This document shows positions 8,223 to 17,007 of a stretch of DNA of 64,000 nucleotides, piece after piece. Both the position numbers and the translations under genes were made by a program. The DNA is taken from assembly GCF_018919215.1 (NCBI RefSeq), contig NZ_JAHLQK010000001.1, positions 590,430 to 654,429 on the forward strand. Reading direction: 5' to 3'. Position 1 is the first letter of the stretch, and every line of letters begins with the position of its first letter. The notes below the pieces were generated by a model. That model did no database searches, was not told the DNA's origin, and worked only from the letters and a program-made list of their open reading frames with translations. Source of the stretch: Alkaliphilus flagellatus (GTDB lineage Bacteria > Bacillota > Clostridia > Peptostreptococcales > Natronincolaceae).

Positions 8223-9884
8223 TTGAACAAATCATTAGGGATTACTGTAGCAGAAATGATTTTATTAAAAGATTTGCTGGGAGCAAAAGTGTTAGCTGGA
8301 GAAGGAGGATTAGAGCAAAGGATTACCCAGATTAATGTGATGGAAGTGCCTGACATTGTAGATTGGGTTCATGTAGGAGAGTTTTTGCTTACTACAGCCT
8401 TTTCGATAAAAGAAGATATAACTGTACTAAAAGGGTTAATTCCTAGGCTGAAGGAAAAGGGAGTTGTAGGCATTGGAATTAAAATGAAACGATATATTGA
8501 AAGATTGCCAGAGGATATTATTAATACAGCTAATAAATACAAATTTCCTATTATCGAAATTCCTTATAAAGCTTCTTATACAGACATTATGATGCCAGTG
8601 CTTACGGAGATTATCAGTAGACAAACCAGCATGTTGATGAAAGTAGAAGAGATCCATAATGAGCTTATTCGTGTAATGCTAAGAGGTGGAAGCTTTAAAG
8701 AAATATTAGAAGGCATCTCTCATACCATTGGAAATACAGTTGCGATTAAGGATGAAATTTTTGATGTAGTTGTAGCCCACGGAAGTAAAGAAAAAAAGTA
8801 TGAGATCGAGACCAAACTTAAAGACGAAAAACTAGAAGAGTCTATTCTCAATATGACTATAGTAGAGGATGAACTATTAGGAGATAGGGTAAATAGGATA
8901 ATGGTCCCTATTTATGTAGATGAACGATATTATGGTTATTTAGCTATATGGGAAGATAATAAAAAGCTAACTTCTATCGAAATATCTTCTCTTGAATCTT
9001 CTATCCCTGTTATCGCATTACATATTCTTAAGAAGATTTCTATATTTGAAATTGAAAGTCGGCATAAGGTAGAGTTTTTTGACGACCTTTTATCGAGGGA
9101 TGAAAAAAGACAGCAACTTGCCGTTGATCGAGCAGCACTCTTCGACTTTGATAGAAGATTAGGATATTCTGCTCTTGTAATTTCCATTAAAAATATTAAA
9201 GGTTTTGTAAAGGAAACCTTAAACAATTCAACCTTCTTATATCAGTTAAATAGTAAAATTATGCGAATAATAGATCGCTTATCAAGAAATAAAGAAGCAA
9301 AATTTGTTTATGGAAACAAAAGCGATCAAATTATTGTACTATATGGAACGGACCCTACTAAAAGTAGTGCCCAAGTAAAAAAAGAGGTTATGAGTTTTGC
9401 AAATGATATTATAAAAAGTGTTGACGAAGAAATAAAGGAAATTTCTATATCTATTGGGATAGGACGATTTCATAAAGAGCCAGGGCATTTGTGGAAAAGC
9501 TACAATGAAGCTACAAGATCTCTTCAAAATAAGGGAGTTAATTATAAAAGTGAATATATGCATTTTGATGATTTAGGAATTTATCGTATTTTTTATTTAG
9601 AGGAAATGGAAAGTGAGCTTCATCAATTTTATCGTGATACCCTAGAGCCACTTGTGGTGTACGATAAGGAAAAGAGCTCTGAGCTTGTGAAAACCCTACA
9701 GATGTTTTTTCAGTATGGAGGAAATTTGAAAAAAGTATCAGAGGAAATGTTTACTCACTACAATACAATTGTCTATCGGATGCAGAGAATTAAAGATATT
9801 ACAGGAATGAACTTAGAAAATCCAAATGATCGTTTGAACCTTCAAGTTTCTTTTAAAATCTTTGAAATGTTTAGAGAAGCGTAA
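8223..9884 (+). CDS. PucR family transcriptional regulator
   Basis: DNA-binding regulator of 553 residues in the PucR/CdaR superfamily, known for control of purine and related nitrogen-compound catabolism. The PucR-type N-terminal ligand-sensing domain spans about residues 8-125 (DIVDWVHVGEFLLTTAFSI, with FPIIEIP further on). A GGDEF-like central region lies near 290-430 and the C-terminal HTH_30 helix-turn-helix near 490-548 (MFFQYGGNLKKVSEEMFTHY, then HYNTIVYRMQRI). TTG 8223 follows GGGGGA at good spacing; no better start fits the domain. It sits between the permease and the carbamoyltransferase-type genes. Identical sequence elements lie upstream and downstream of it, so it probably controls both itself and the flanking units. 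Confidence 0.9.
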   Translation: MNKSLGITVAEMILLKDLLGAKVLAGEGGLEQRITQINVMEVPDIVDWVHVGEFLLTTAFSIKEDITVLKGLIPRLKEKGVVGIGIKMKRYIERLPEDIINTANKYKFPIIEIPYKASYTDIMMPVLTEIISRQTSMLMKVEEIHNELIRVMLRGGSFKEILEGISHTIGNTVAIKDEIFDVVVAHGSKEKKYEIETKLKDEKLEESILNMTIVEDELLGDRVNRIMVPIYVDERYYGYLAIWEDNKKLTSIEISSLESSIPVIALHILKKISIFEIESRHKVEFFDDLLSRDEKRQQLAVDRAALFDFDRRLGYSALVISIKNIKGFVKETLNNSTFLYQLNSKIMRIIDRLSRNKEAKFVYGNKSDQIIVLYGTDPTKSSAQVKKEVMSFANDIIKSVDEEIKEISISIGIGRFHKEPGHLWKSYNEATRSLQNKGVNYKSEYMHFDDLGIYRIFYLEEMESELHQFYRDTLEPLVVYDKEKSSELVKTLQMFFQYGGNLKKVSEEMFTHYNTIVYRMQRIKDITGMNLENPNDRLNLQVSFKIFEMFREA

Positions 9885-9903
9885 AACTTGGTATAGTAAA
9901 TTT

Positions 9904-9918
9904 CCACAAAAACACAAT
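9904..9918. repeat. 15-base repeated element, copy 2
   Basis: CCACAAAAACACAAT, identical to 8159-8173, located 155 bases before the DUF2877 start codon. Confidence 0.55.
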
Positions 9919-10005
9919 GAAATATTTAGAAGAACTCTCTAAAGGAAAAGCACCTATTTTCAACGAATTATCTAAATATAATAAATATAATCAAAATACA
10001 GATTG

Positions 10006-10026
10006 TTCACAACAAACAAAGATTAT
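10006..10026. promoter_or_regulatory. Second copy of the TTCACAA/AACAAAGATTAT element
   Basis: TTCACAA followed after two bases by AACAAAGATTAT; the matching copy at 8072-8093 has three bases between the blocks. Together with the 15-base repeat it forms a two-part element present ahead of both the pucR-like gene and the DUF2877 gene. Candidate PucR operator. Confidence 0.45.
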
Positions 10027-10072
10027 CATTATTATTACTTGCTATAAAATAATTCGTAAAGGAAAGAAAGCT

Positions 10073-11041
10073 ATGAAGGCCATATGGATTTGTGCTAATA
10101 CTAAGAAACTAATAGAAGAGCGAACAGAACTCATGGGGTCGGTACATTCTGTCTTTAATAGAACCTGTAATATTATAACTGATGATGATTTATTAATTGC
10201 TCTTATATCAAGTCAAATCCCCAATACACCTAGATCTATTTCTCTTAACCTACCAGAGGATCAAAATTTTCATTCCTTTGGATTACAGAAGGGAATACCT
10301 TTTATTCTCAACGAAACAGCAATAACTGTAGGAATAGATCATTTAAAAATTGACCTATCAAAGGCAAAAATATGGGACCCAAATCCTATACTTGACTTTA
10401 AAGGATTAGGAGAAGATATTGTTTTTCAAAATATAGAACTTTTAAAAAAAGTGTTGGTAGATAGAGGTAACTTTAATGGTATTGCACCTATTTTCTTAGA
10501 AATTAGCAACTATTTACAAGATTCTCATGAAGAATTAGAAGAACTTCAAACTAATCACTACTGCTCTTTTATTTACTCAAAAATTCAAAAACTCATTGAA
10601 TTACTAATAGAAGAAAATATAGAAGGGATTAGCATAATGGCCAAGCAGATTATTGGCTTTGGTCCAGGATTAACGCCTTCTACTGATGATTTCTTAACAG
10701 GACTTATGGTTTCTATGTTATATGCTAGAAAATATTCTGGTCTTGATCTTAGTAGAGTATATAAGATTAATAGAGTTATAGTAGATGGGACTGTTTACAG
10801 AACCACAAAGGTGAGTTCAGAGATGCTGCAATTTGCTTCAAAGGGTAAAGTTGCAGATCATATTCGAAAACTAATGATAAGTCTTTTCTCAGAAAGGGAC
10901 AAAAAGCAATTAATTAGAAATATATGCTCTGTAATTGAGACTGGAGAAACATCGGGATCTGATTTAATAGCTGGAGCTTATATAGGCTGTATTTTAACTT
11001 TATATAATAGAAAGGAGAGTAAAAAACTAAAATGCATTTAA
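10073..11041 (+). CDS. DUF2877 protein, AllH/YlbF-like oxamate carbamoyltransferase component
   Basis: 322 residues from the chosen start. DUF2877 proteins include E. coli YlbF (AllH), reported as one of three gene products needed for oxamic transcarbamylase activity together with FdrA (AllF) and YlbE (AllG). The conserved family stretch GFGPGLTPSTDDFLTGLM lies at about residues 198-215, followed by a C-terminal helix-rich region ending in TGETSGSDLIAGAYIGC. I chose ATG 10073 with AAAGGAAAG before it; the upstream extension to 9917 has no Shine-Dalgarno, overlaps the repeat element and is Ile/Lys-rich low-complexity. It overlaps the FdrA gene by 10 bases. E. coli has the order fdrA-ylbE-ylbF; here the DUF2877 gene comes first. 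Confidence 0.85.
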   Translation: MKAIWICANTKKLIEERTELMGSVHSVFNRTCNIITDDDLLIALISSQIPNTPRSISLNLPEDQNFHSFGLQKGIPFILNETAITVGIDHLKIDLSKAKIWDPNPILDFKGLGEDIVFQNIELLKKVLVDRGNFNGIAPIFLEISNYLQDSHEELEELQTNHYCSFIYSKIQKLIELLIEENIEGISIMAKQIIGFGPGLTPSTDDFLTGLMVSMLYARKYSGLDLSRVYKINRVIVDGTVYRTTKVSSEMLQFASKGKVADHIRKLMISLFSERDKKQLIRNICSVIETGETSGSDLIAGAYIGCILTLYNRKESKKLKCI

Positions 11042-12588
11042 ATGTCGAAGTAAGAAAAAACACCTATTACGATTCTGTAGCCCTTATGCTCATTAGTAAA
11101 GAAGTAAAACAGATGGAAGTTGTCAATGAGGTACTAGTGGGAATGGGTACAGATCTAAATAAAGAATTAGCAGAAAACTTAGGATTAGCTAATAATGCAG
11201 TAAGAGAGCTAGGAGTAAATGATTTTTTTGTATCGGTTTTAACTGAAGATAAAGATGATTTTCATCAAGTAATCGAGAAAGTAAATAAATTATTAAATCA
11301 AAAAAAGGAAGCCTCTAGTGGAGAATATAAACCGCCAACTTTTGATGCAGCAGTTAAGTATGCTTCAGATTCTAACTTCGTTTTAATTTCTTTACCAGGT
11401 AAATATGCCTTTGACGAGGCGAAAAAAGCTTTAGATAAAAATATGCATGTTATGCTATTTAGCGATAACATCAAGGTGGAAGAGGAAAAGGAGTTAAAGG
11501 AAATAGCAAGAGAAAAGGGCCTTTTGGTTATGGGGCCAGATTGTGGTACAGCCATTATTAATAATGTTCCATTGGCATTTGCAAACGTAATAAAGCAAGG
11601 TTCCATAGGAATTGTAGGGGCATCAGGCACAGGTACACAAGAAGTAAGTGTAATTATAGATAAGCTAGGGGCTGGAGTTAGTCAAGTAATTGGTACAGGT
11701 GGAAGGGATCTAAGCAAAGACATTGGTGGGATTATGATGATAGAGGCTATTAAGGCTCTAAGTGAAGACCCATCAACAAATGTAATTGTACTTATTTCTA
11801 AACCACCAGCAGCAGAAATTGCTGAAAAGGTGCTAGCATTGGCAAAGGAATGTGGTAAACCCTTCGTAGTAGACTTTATAGGAGGAGACCCAGATACAAT
11901 TAGAGAATACGGTGGAGTACCAGGATACACATTAGAGGATACAGCTTATAAGGCAGTTGCATTAGCTAATGGGGAAGAACCAAAGGATATGCTTGGTTTT
12001 GAAATAGCAGAAGAGAAAGTTGAAGATCTTGTAAATAAAGAAATAGCTAAATTACAACCAGATCAAAAATATTTAAGAGGAATTTATACTGGCGGAACAC
12101 TTTGTGATGAAGCTATGAAACTATTATTTAATGAATTAGATGGAATCTATTCTAATATACCATTAAAGCCTGAATTTTTACTTGAAGATATACATATAAG
12201 TAAAAAACATACTTGTATTGACTTAGGAGACGATGTATTTACAGTAGGTAAAGCTCATCCTATGATAGATCCTTCAGGGAGACAGGAAAGATTAGTAGTT
12301 GAAGCCAAAGATGGAAGTATTGCAGTTATTCTAATGGATTTTGTATTAGGATACGGATCTCATGTTGATCCTGTGGGAGAGATGATTCCAAGTATTGAAA
12401 AGGCAAAGGCAATTTTAAAGGAACAAGGTAAGGAAGTTATATGGGTTGCTTCTGTCTGTGGAACAGAAGGAGATCCACAGGACTTAGTGAATCAAGAACA
12501 GAGGTTAATAGAAGCAGGCTTTGTAGTTATGCCATCTAATGCTCAAGCAGTAAGATTTGTATCAAAGATTTTAAAGAATATTCAGTAG
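11032..12588 (+). CDS. fdrA: FdrA family protein (AllF-like carbamoyltransferase component)
   Basis: 518 residues, related to succinyl-CoA-synthetase-type folds. Recognisable blocks are GPDCGTAIINNVPLAFAN near 164-181, the nucleotide-fold loop GIVGASGTGTQEVSV near 190-205, and GTGGRDLSKDIGG near 220-235. In E. coli, FdrA (AllF) with DUF1116 and DUF2877 proteins converts oxalurate and phosphate into oxamate and carbamoyl phosphate. Here carbamate kinase is in the same cluster, which supports carbamoyl phosphate as the product, though the acceptor skeleton may differ (malonamate instead of oxamate). The ATG overlaps the end of the DUF2877 gene, which implies translational coupling. It is a little shorter than E. 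coli FdrA, and a separate 55-residue protein follows. Confidence 0.9.
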   Translation: MHLNVEVRKNTYYDSVALMLISKEVKQMEVVNEVLVGMGTDLNKELAENLGLANNAVRELGVNDFFVSVLTEDKDDFHQVIEKVNKLLNQKKEASSGEYKPPTFDAAVKYASDSNFVLISLPGKYAFDEAKKALDKNMHVMLFSDNIKVEEEKELKEIAREKGLLVMGPDCGTAIINNVPLAFANVIKQGSIGIVGASGTGTQEVSVIIDKLGAGVSQVIGTGGRDLSKDIGGIMMIEAIKALSEDPSTNVIVLISKPPAAEIAEKVLALAKECGKPFVVDFIGGDPDTIREYGGVPGYTLEDTAYKAVALANGEEPKDMLGFEIAEEKVEDLVNKEIAKLQPDQKYLRGIYTGGTLCDEAMKLLFNELDGIYSNIPLKPEFLLEDIHISKKHTCIDLGDDVFTVGKAHPMIDPSGRQERLVVEAKDGSIAVILMDFVLGYGSHVDPVGEMIPSIEKAKAILKEQGKEVIWVASVCGTEGDPQDLVNQEQRLIEAGFVVMPSNAQAVRFVSKILKNIQ

Positions 12589-12602
12589 AGGAAGGGTGAA
12601 TC

Positions 12603-12770
12603 ATGATCAATAAATTTTTTGGTAAGGAAGTAAAAGTGATTAACCTAGGATTAGAATCCTTCGCAAAGGACTTAAAGGCACAAAATATTAAGGTGGTTCA
12701 TGTGGATTGGAGACCTCCAGCTGGTGGAAATAAAAAAATGATATCCTTATTAGCCAAATTAAAAAAATAA
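12603..12770 (+). CDS. Small 55-residue FdrA-associated protein
   Basis: A short but convincing gene: ATG at 12603 preceded by GAGGAAGGGTGA and placed 14 bases after fdrA, with TAA at 12770. The product begins MINKFFGKEVKVINLGLESF and carries the motif VVHVDWRPPAGG at residues 31-42, a pattern I associate with carbamoyltransferase proteins of this system. Because the FdrA here is shorter than the E. coli protein, this may be a module that is fused to FdrA or to the DUF1116 protein elsewhere. No catalytic role can be assigned. The gene lies inside the operon between fdrA and the DUF1116 gene, so it is probably a structural part of the complex. Confidence 0.75.
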   Translation: MINKFFGKEVKVINLGLESFAKDLKAQNIKVVHVDWRPPAGGNKKMISLLAKLKK

Positions 12771-12832
12771 TAGAAATAACTATAGGTTATTTACAGGGAA
12801 ATAATTGTCAACTAGTCAAAGGAGATGATGAA

Positions 12833-14095
12833 ATGATTCAAGAAAGAATTGATAAGGCCAATCAAGAGGCTCTTGAGCGAATTTTAAGTGCTCAACCAAC
12901 TCTTGTTGGAATCGGTACTGCTGGAGAAATAGTACCTGGAATTACTAAAAAAACAATTTTACATGCAGGACCTCCAGTAACTTGGGATAAAATGAGTGGT
13001 CCTCTTAGAGGAGCTGTTATTGGTGGATTAATCTATGAAGGATTAGCAGCCAATGAAAAAGAGGCAATTGCCTTAGCTGAATCAGGAGAAATTCAATTTG
13101 ACTCCTGTCACCACCATAGTGCAGTAGGTCCAATGGCAGGAGTAACAACTGCATCTATGCCAGTGTGGATTATACAAAATACAACCTTTGGTAACTATGC
13201 TTATTGTACATTAAACGAAGGTTTAGGAAAAGTACTAAGATACGGTGCCTATAGTCAAGAAGTAATTGAAAGATTAAAGTGGATTGAGACTATATTAGCG
13301 CCTGTGTTAAAGGATGCGTTAGCATTATCTGGACCAATTGATTTAAAGACAATGATCGCCCAAGTTGTTTTAATGGGTGACGAAGGTCATAACAGAAATA
13401 AAGCAGGTACATCTTTACTTATGAGAGAATTAGCGTCTCACATTGTTATGACAAAACACTCAGACAAGGACAAATCTGATGTATTAAAGTTCATGCATGG
13501 CAATGATCATTTTTTCTTAAATCTAACAATGCCAGCATGTAAGTCTACATTAGATCCAGCAGCAGGAATAGAATATAGTACCATTGTTTATGGCATGGCA
13601 AGAAACGGTACTGAGTTCGGCATAAGGGTTTCAGGCTTAGGAGACAGATGGTTTACAGCTCCAGCAGAAATTATCGATGGTCTATTTTTCCCAGGATATA
13701 GTGCAGCAGATGCAAATCCAGATATCGGAGATAGTGTTATTACAGAAACTACTGGAATTGGTGGATTTGCCATGGCAGCAGCGCCTGCTATTGTACAGTT
13801 TGTAGGGGGAACTCCAGATGATGCAATTAACTATTCTAAGTCAATGTACGAAATTACAGAGACTGAAAACAATACATATAAAATTCCTGTATTAAACTTT
13901 AGAGGTACAGCTACAGGAATCGATATTCGTAAGGTTGTTGAAACTACTATTTTACCAATTATTAATACAGGTATAGCTCATAAAGATCCTGGGGTAGGTC
14001 AAGTAGGTGCAGGACTTGTAAGACCTCCAATGAAGTGTTTTGAAGATGCCCTAGAGGCCTTTGTAGAAAAGCTTGAGGCAGAAGGCGTACTATAA
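12833..14095 (+). CDS. DUF1116 protein, AllG/YlbE-like carbamoyltransferase component
   Basis: 420 residues, the same size as E. coli YlbE (AllG). Conserved features include the glycine-rich start (LVGIGTAGEIVPGITKKTIL), FDSCHHHSAVGPMAGVTTAS near 95-114 with a run of three histidines, GDEGHNRNKAGTSLLMREL near 182-200, and GVGQVGAGLVRPPMKCF at the C-terminus. The His/Cys-rich pocket is the likely active-site region. With FdrA and DUF2877 it should form the ureido-acid phosphorolysing carbamoyltransferase. ATG follows AAAGGAGATGATGAA. It is followed 55 bases later by the cyclase-family hydrolase. Confidence 0.9.
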   Translation: MIQERIDKANQEALERILSAQPTLVGIGTAGEIVPGITKKTILHAGPPVTWDKMSGPLRGAVIGGLIYEGLAANEKEAIALAESGEIQFDSCHHHSAVGPMAGVTTASMPVWIIQNTTFGNYAYCTLNEGLGKVLRYGAYSQEVIERLKWIETILAPVLKDALALSGPIDLKTMIAQVVLMGDEGHNRNKAGTSLLMRELASHIVMTKHSDKDKSDVLKFMHGNDHFFLNLTMPACKSTLDPAAGIEYSTIVYGMARNGTEFGIRVSGLGDRWFTAPAEIIDGLFFPGYSAADANPDIGDSVITETTGIGGFAMAAAPAIVQFVGGTPDDAINYSKSMYEITETENNTYKIPVLNFRGTATGIDIRKVVETTILPIINTGIAHKDPGVGQVGAGLVRPPMKCFEDALEAFVEKLEAEGVL

Positions 14096-14150
14096 TAGAA
14101 GGTTTTGTTACTATTAAAATAAAAATAATAAAATTAAGGGGGAAACAAAA

Positions 14151-14945
14151 ATGAATTTTTGGAACAATGTAAAAATGTATGATTTAACACAAAACTTAAG
14201 CCATTTAACACCACCATGGCCAACTTATGAGCCATTACAAGTTAAATTTTTTAAAAGATTATCACCAAATGGAGCAAATGGACAATTAATTACAACATCA
14301 AACCATGTAGGTACTCATTTAGATGGACCTCTACACTTCGATACAGCTGGAAGAGATATTGCGTCATTACCACTTGAAAAATTAGTAGGACCTGGAGTTG
14401 TAGTTGACTTATCGGATATTTCTGAAGATTTCAGTATTTATACTCCACAAGACATTATGGATAGAGTAGAAGTTAAAAAAGGTGATATTCTAATCATTAA
14501 TACTGGATATCACAAATATGGTTGGGATCAACCAGAAGCAGATGAAAGAAGATATATGTTAAGACATCCTGGTCCATCAATGGATTTTGTTGATTGGGTT
14601 AAAGAAATGGAAATTAAGTGGATTGGTGTTGACTGCGGATCTGCTGACCATCCAATGAACACTAAAATTAGAGATTGGGAACCAGGAGAAGCTAAGCGTT
14701 GTGATGAATATATGAAAGAAAAATATGGTAAAGGCTTAAATGAAATTTATCCGTGGCCAGAAGTATACCAAGCAATGCATATTAAGGTATTTCCAAAACC
14801 ACACGAAATTATCCATGCGGAAAATGTAGGTGGACAAATTGATGAAATACTAAATAAAAGAGTAATAGTTGGATGCTTCCCATGGAAATTTGAAGGTGGA
14901 GAGTCTGCTATGTGCAGAATTGTTGCCTTTGAAGAGCAAGCTTAA
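14151..14945 (+). CDS. Cyclase (PF04199) family metal-dependent hydrolase, candidate cyclic-ureide hydrolase
   Basis: 264-residue member of the family that includes kynurenine formamidase and isatin hydrolase. The metal-binding signature is intact: H52-x-G54-T55-H56-x-D58 and H62 within SNHVGTHLDGPLHFD. Isatin hydrolase opens a cyclic amide, so opening of a cyclic ureide such as barbiturate is chemically similar. In this cluster the protein is the only candidate for ring opening after the molybdenum hydroxylase; no dihydropyrimidinase- or allantoinase-type amidohydrolase is present. Function as a barbiturase-like enzyme is inference. ATG follows AAGGGGGAAA. A stem-loop ends the gene. Confidence 0.85.
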   Translation: MNFWNNVKMYDLTQNLSHLTPPWPTYEPLQVKFFKRLSPNGANGQLITTSNHVGTHLDGPLHFDTAGRDIASLPLEKLVGPGVVVDLSDISEDFSIYTPQDIMDRVEVKKGDILIINTGYHKYGWDQPEADERRYMLRHPGPSMDFVDWVKEMEIKWIGVDCGSADHPMNTKIRDWEPGEAKRCDEYMKEKYGKGLNEIYPWPEVYQAMHIKVFPKPHEIIHAENVGGQIDEILNKRVIVGCFPWKFEGGESAMCRIVAFEEQA

Positions 14946-14960
14946 TTAAAAAAATATATA

Positions 14961-14998
14961 TTTAATAATTGCCCGCCCTGGTGTGGGCTATTATTAAA
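14961..14998 (+). terminator. Stem-loop after the cyclase-family gene
   Basis: TTTAATAATTGCCC (14961-14974) pairs with GGGCTATTATTAAA (14985-14998) with one mismatch and a 10-base loop. No T-run follows, so it may be a weak terminator or an mRNA-stabilising structure. Confidence 0.5.
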
Positions 14999-15059
14999 TC
15001 ATGATTTGTTATCTTATTTTAGGAAGTACATAAATAAATTACTAATAGGAGGTTGTGTT

Positions 15060-15947
15060 ATGAAAGAACATATAGCAGCCTGCGTACAGATCGCAGTAGA
15101 GCCAAATCAGATTCAACTTAATATCGATAAATGTTGTCATTGGTTAGAAAAAGCAGTTAAAGAATATGAGGCAGAGCTTGTAGTATTTCCAGAGTCTATT
15201 ACAACAGGATTCGCTCCTAATATGCCTATAGAAGAATTCTATGAAATACTTCAGCCAATTCCAGGAGGTCATACAGAGCAAATTCAAAAGCTAGCTAAGG
15301 AATTAGGGGTTCATGTTGTACTGCCTCTTTATGAGCGTGGTCAAGAAAAAAATGTTGTTTTAAATAGTTCTGTACTAATTGATGATACAGGAGAAATTTT
15401 AGCTAACTATAGAAAAACCCATCCATTTCCAACAGAACGTTTGGGAGGAGGCGGTTGGACAACTCCAGGAAACAGTACAGTGGTGGTCGATACAAAACTT
15501 GGTAAGATTGGTATGATTATTTGCTATGATGGAGATTTTCCAGAGCTTTCGAGAGTACTAGCTCTAAAGGGAGCGGAAATTATTACAAGACCTTCAGCCT
15601 TATTAAGAAGCTATGAAATTTGGGAGATGGTTAATAAGGCTAGAGCTTATGATAATCATGTATATATGCTAGCTGCTAATGCGGTAGGTCCTGATGCAGG
15701 AAAGAACTATTATTTTGGTCATAGTATGATTATTAGCCCTATAGCACAAACCTTAGCTTTAGCAAGGGGAACAGAAGAAATAATTGCAGCAAAATTAGAT
15801 CCAAATCCAATTAAGAATATTAGCTATGGTACAAAGTCACCAATGATATTTGATCATCTTGAAGATCGAAATGTTAGAGCATATGAGGGAATATTGCAGG
15901 AAGGTAAAAGTAGCTTCGAACCAGCTAGGAGAATACCTTATAAATAA
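15060..15947 (+). CDS. Nitrilase-superfamily carbon-nitrogen hydrolase (amidase)
   Basis: 295-residue C-N hydrolase. The catalytic triad is complete: E45 (VVFPES), K119 (NYRKTHPFP) and C155 (MIICYDGDFPELSR). The ICYDxxFPE context matches amidases and N-carbamoyl hydrolases rather than true nitrilases. In the proposed pathway it would remove ammonia from malonamate, or act on the ureido acid directly. I chose ATG 15060 because AGGAGG lies 7-8 bases before it; an upstream in-frame ATG at 15006 lacks a Shine-Dalgarno. It lies between the cyclase-type hydrolase and carbamate kinase. Confidence 0.88.
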   Translation: MKEHIAACVQIAVEPNQIQLNIDKCCHWLEKAVKEYEAELVVFPESITTGFAPNMPIEEFYEILQPIPGGHTEQIQKLAKELGVHVVLPLYERGQEKNVVLNSSVLIDDTGEILANYRKTHPFPTERLGGGGWTTPGNSTVVVDTKLGKIGMIICYDGDFPELSRVLALKGAEIITRPSALLRSYEIWEMVNKARAYDNHVYMLAANAVGPDAGKNYYFGHSMIISPIAQTLALARGTEEIIAAKLDPNPIKNISYGTKSPMIFDHLEDRNVRAYEGILQEGKSSFEPARRIPYK

Positions 15948-16040
15948 TTATGTGAGTTTGCACTTTAGTCTACTGTTGTAGGAAGAATTTTTAGACTTTT
16001 TCGATACTTTCAAATAATAGTACATGGGAGAAGAATATAA

Positions 16041-16991
16041 ATGAAAAAAGAAAAAATTGTAATTGCTCTGGGAGGAAATGCTTTAGAAAAGGAAGGGATT
16101 CCAGCTACGGCGGAATCCCAATTAGAAACCATAAGAGAAACGGTTAGATATGTAGTTGATATTATAGAAGATGGATATCAAGTAATAGTAGCTCATGGAA
16201 ATGGGCCTCAGGTTGGAAGAATTGTACTTCAAAATGAAGGAGCAGCTCATTTAACACCAAGTCTACCATTCGATGTATGTGGCGCTATGTCTCAAGGATA
16301 TATCGGTTATCATATTCAGCAAGGAATAAAAAATGAATTTAAAAGAAGAGGTAAAGACAACGGAGTAATTAGTGTAGTTACACAAGTGGTGGTAGATCAA
16401 AATGACCCAGGGTTTAAAAATCCAACAAAGCCAATTGGACCTTTTTATAGTGAAGAAGAGGCAAGAAAGCTGGAGATAGAAAAGGGATATAATGTGGTAG
16501 AAGATGCAGGACGAGGCTATAGAAGAGTGGTAGCATCTCCTAAGCCATTACAAATTGTGGAGTTAGAGGGGATCAAAACATTAATTGATACTGGACTTAC
16601 AGTCATTACCGTTGGAGGTGGGGGAATTCCTGTTATTAAAAGGGATGATGGCACCTTAGAAGGGGTTGCAGCAGTAATCGATAAGGATTTAGCTTCTGAA
16701 AAGTTAGCAAAAGATTTAGATGCGGATGTTCTATTTATTCTAACGGCTGTAGAACAAGTAGCTATTAATTTTAATAAGCCAAATGAAAAGTGGTTAAGTG
16801 AACTAACCATAGCTGAGGCAGAAAAGTATATAACTGAGGGTCATTTTGCCCCAGGATCAATGTTACCTAAAGTAATGGCAGCTGTAGATTTTGTAAAGGG
16901 AAGACCAGGCAAGAAAGCTATTATCACTTCTTTAGAAGGGGCATTACGAGCGCTACAAGGTGAGACTGGCACTGTGATTATTGATAGATAG
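16041..16991 (+). CDS. arcC: Carbamate kinase
   Basis: Makes ATP from carbamoyl phosphate and ADP, releasing ammonia and CO2. At 316 residues it has the full family length. Characteristic blocks are the N-terminal IALGGNALEKEG, AHGNGPQVG, VVTQVVVDQNDPGFKNPTKP and the C-terminal FAPGSMLPKVMAAVDFV. There is no arginine deiminase or ornithine carbamoyltransferase nearby. Its carbamoyl phosphate therefore most likely comes from the FdrA/DUF1116/DUF2877 system, as in anaerobic allantoin use. ATG follows GGGAGAAG. The CoA-transferase gene follows after 16 bases. Confidence 0.95.
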   Translation: MKKEKIVIALGGNALEKEGIPATAESQLETIRETVRYVVDIIEDGYQVIVAHGNGPQVGRIVLQNEGAAHLTPSLPFDVCGAMSQGYIGYHIQQGIKNEFKRRGKDNGVISVVTQVVVDQNDPGFKNPTKPIGPFYSEEEARKLEIEKGYNVVEDAGRGYRRVVASPKPLQIVELEGIKTLIDTGLTVITVGGGGIPVIKRDDGTLEGVAAVIDKDLASEKLAKDLDADVLFILTAVEQVAINFNKPNEKWLSELTIAEAEKYITEGHFAPGSMLPKVMAAVDFVKGRPGKKAIITSLEGALRALQGETGTVIIDR

Positions 16992-17007
16992 GAAAGGTGG
17001 TATAAGA

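Noticed and set aside
9917-10072. N-terminal extension of the DUF2877 protein
   Set aside because: No Shine-Dalgarno, the start lies inside a repeated regulatory element, and the sequence is low-complexity; ATG 10073 is better supported.
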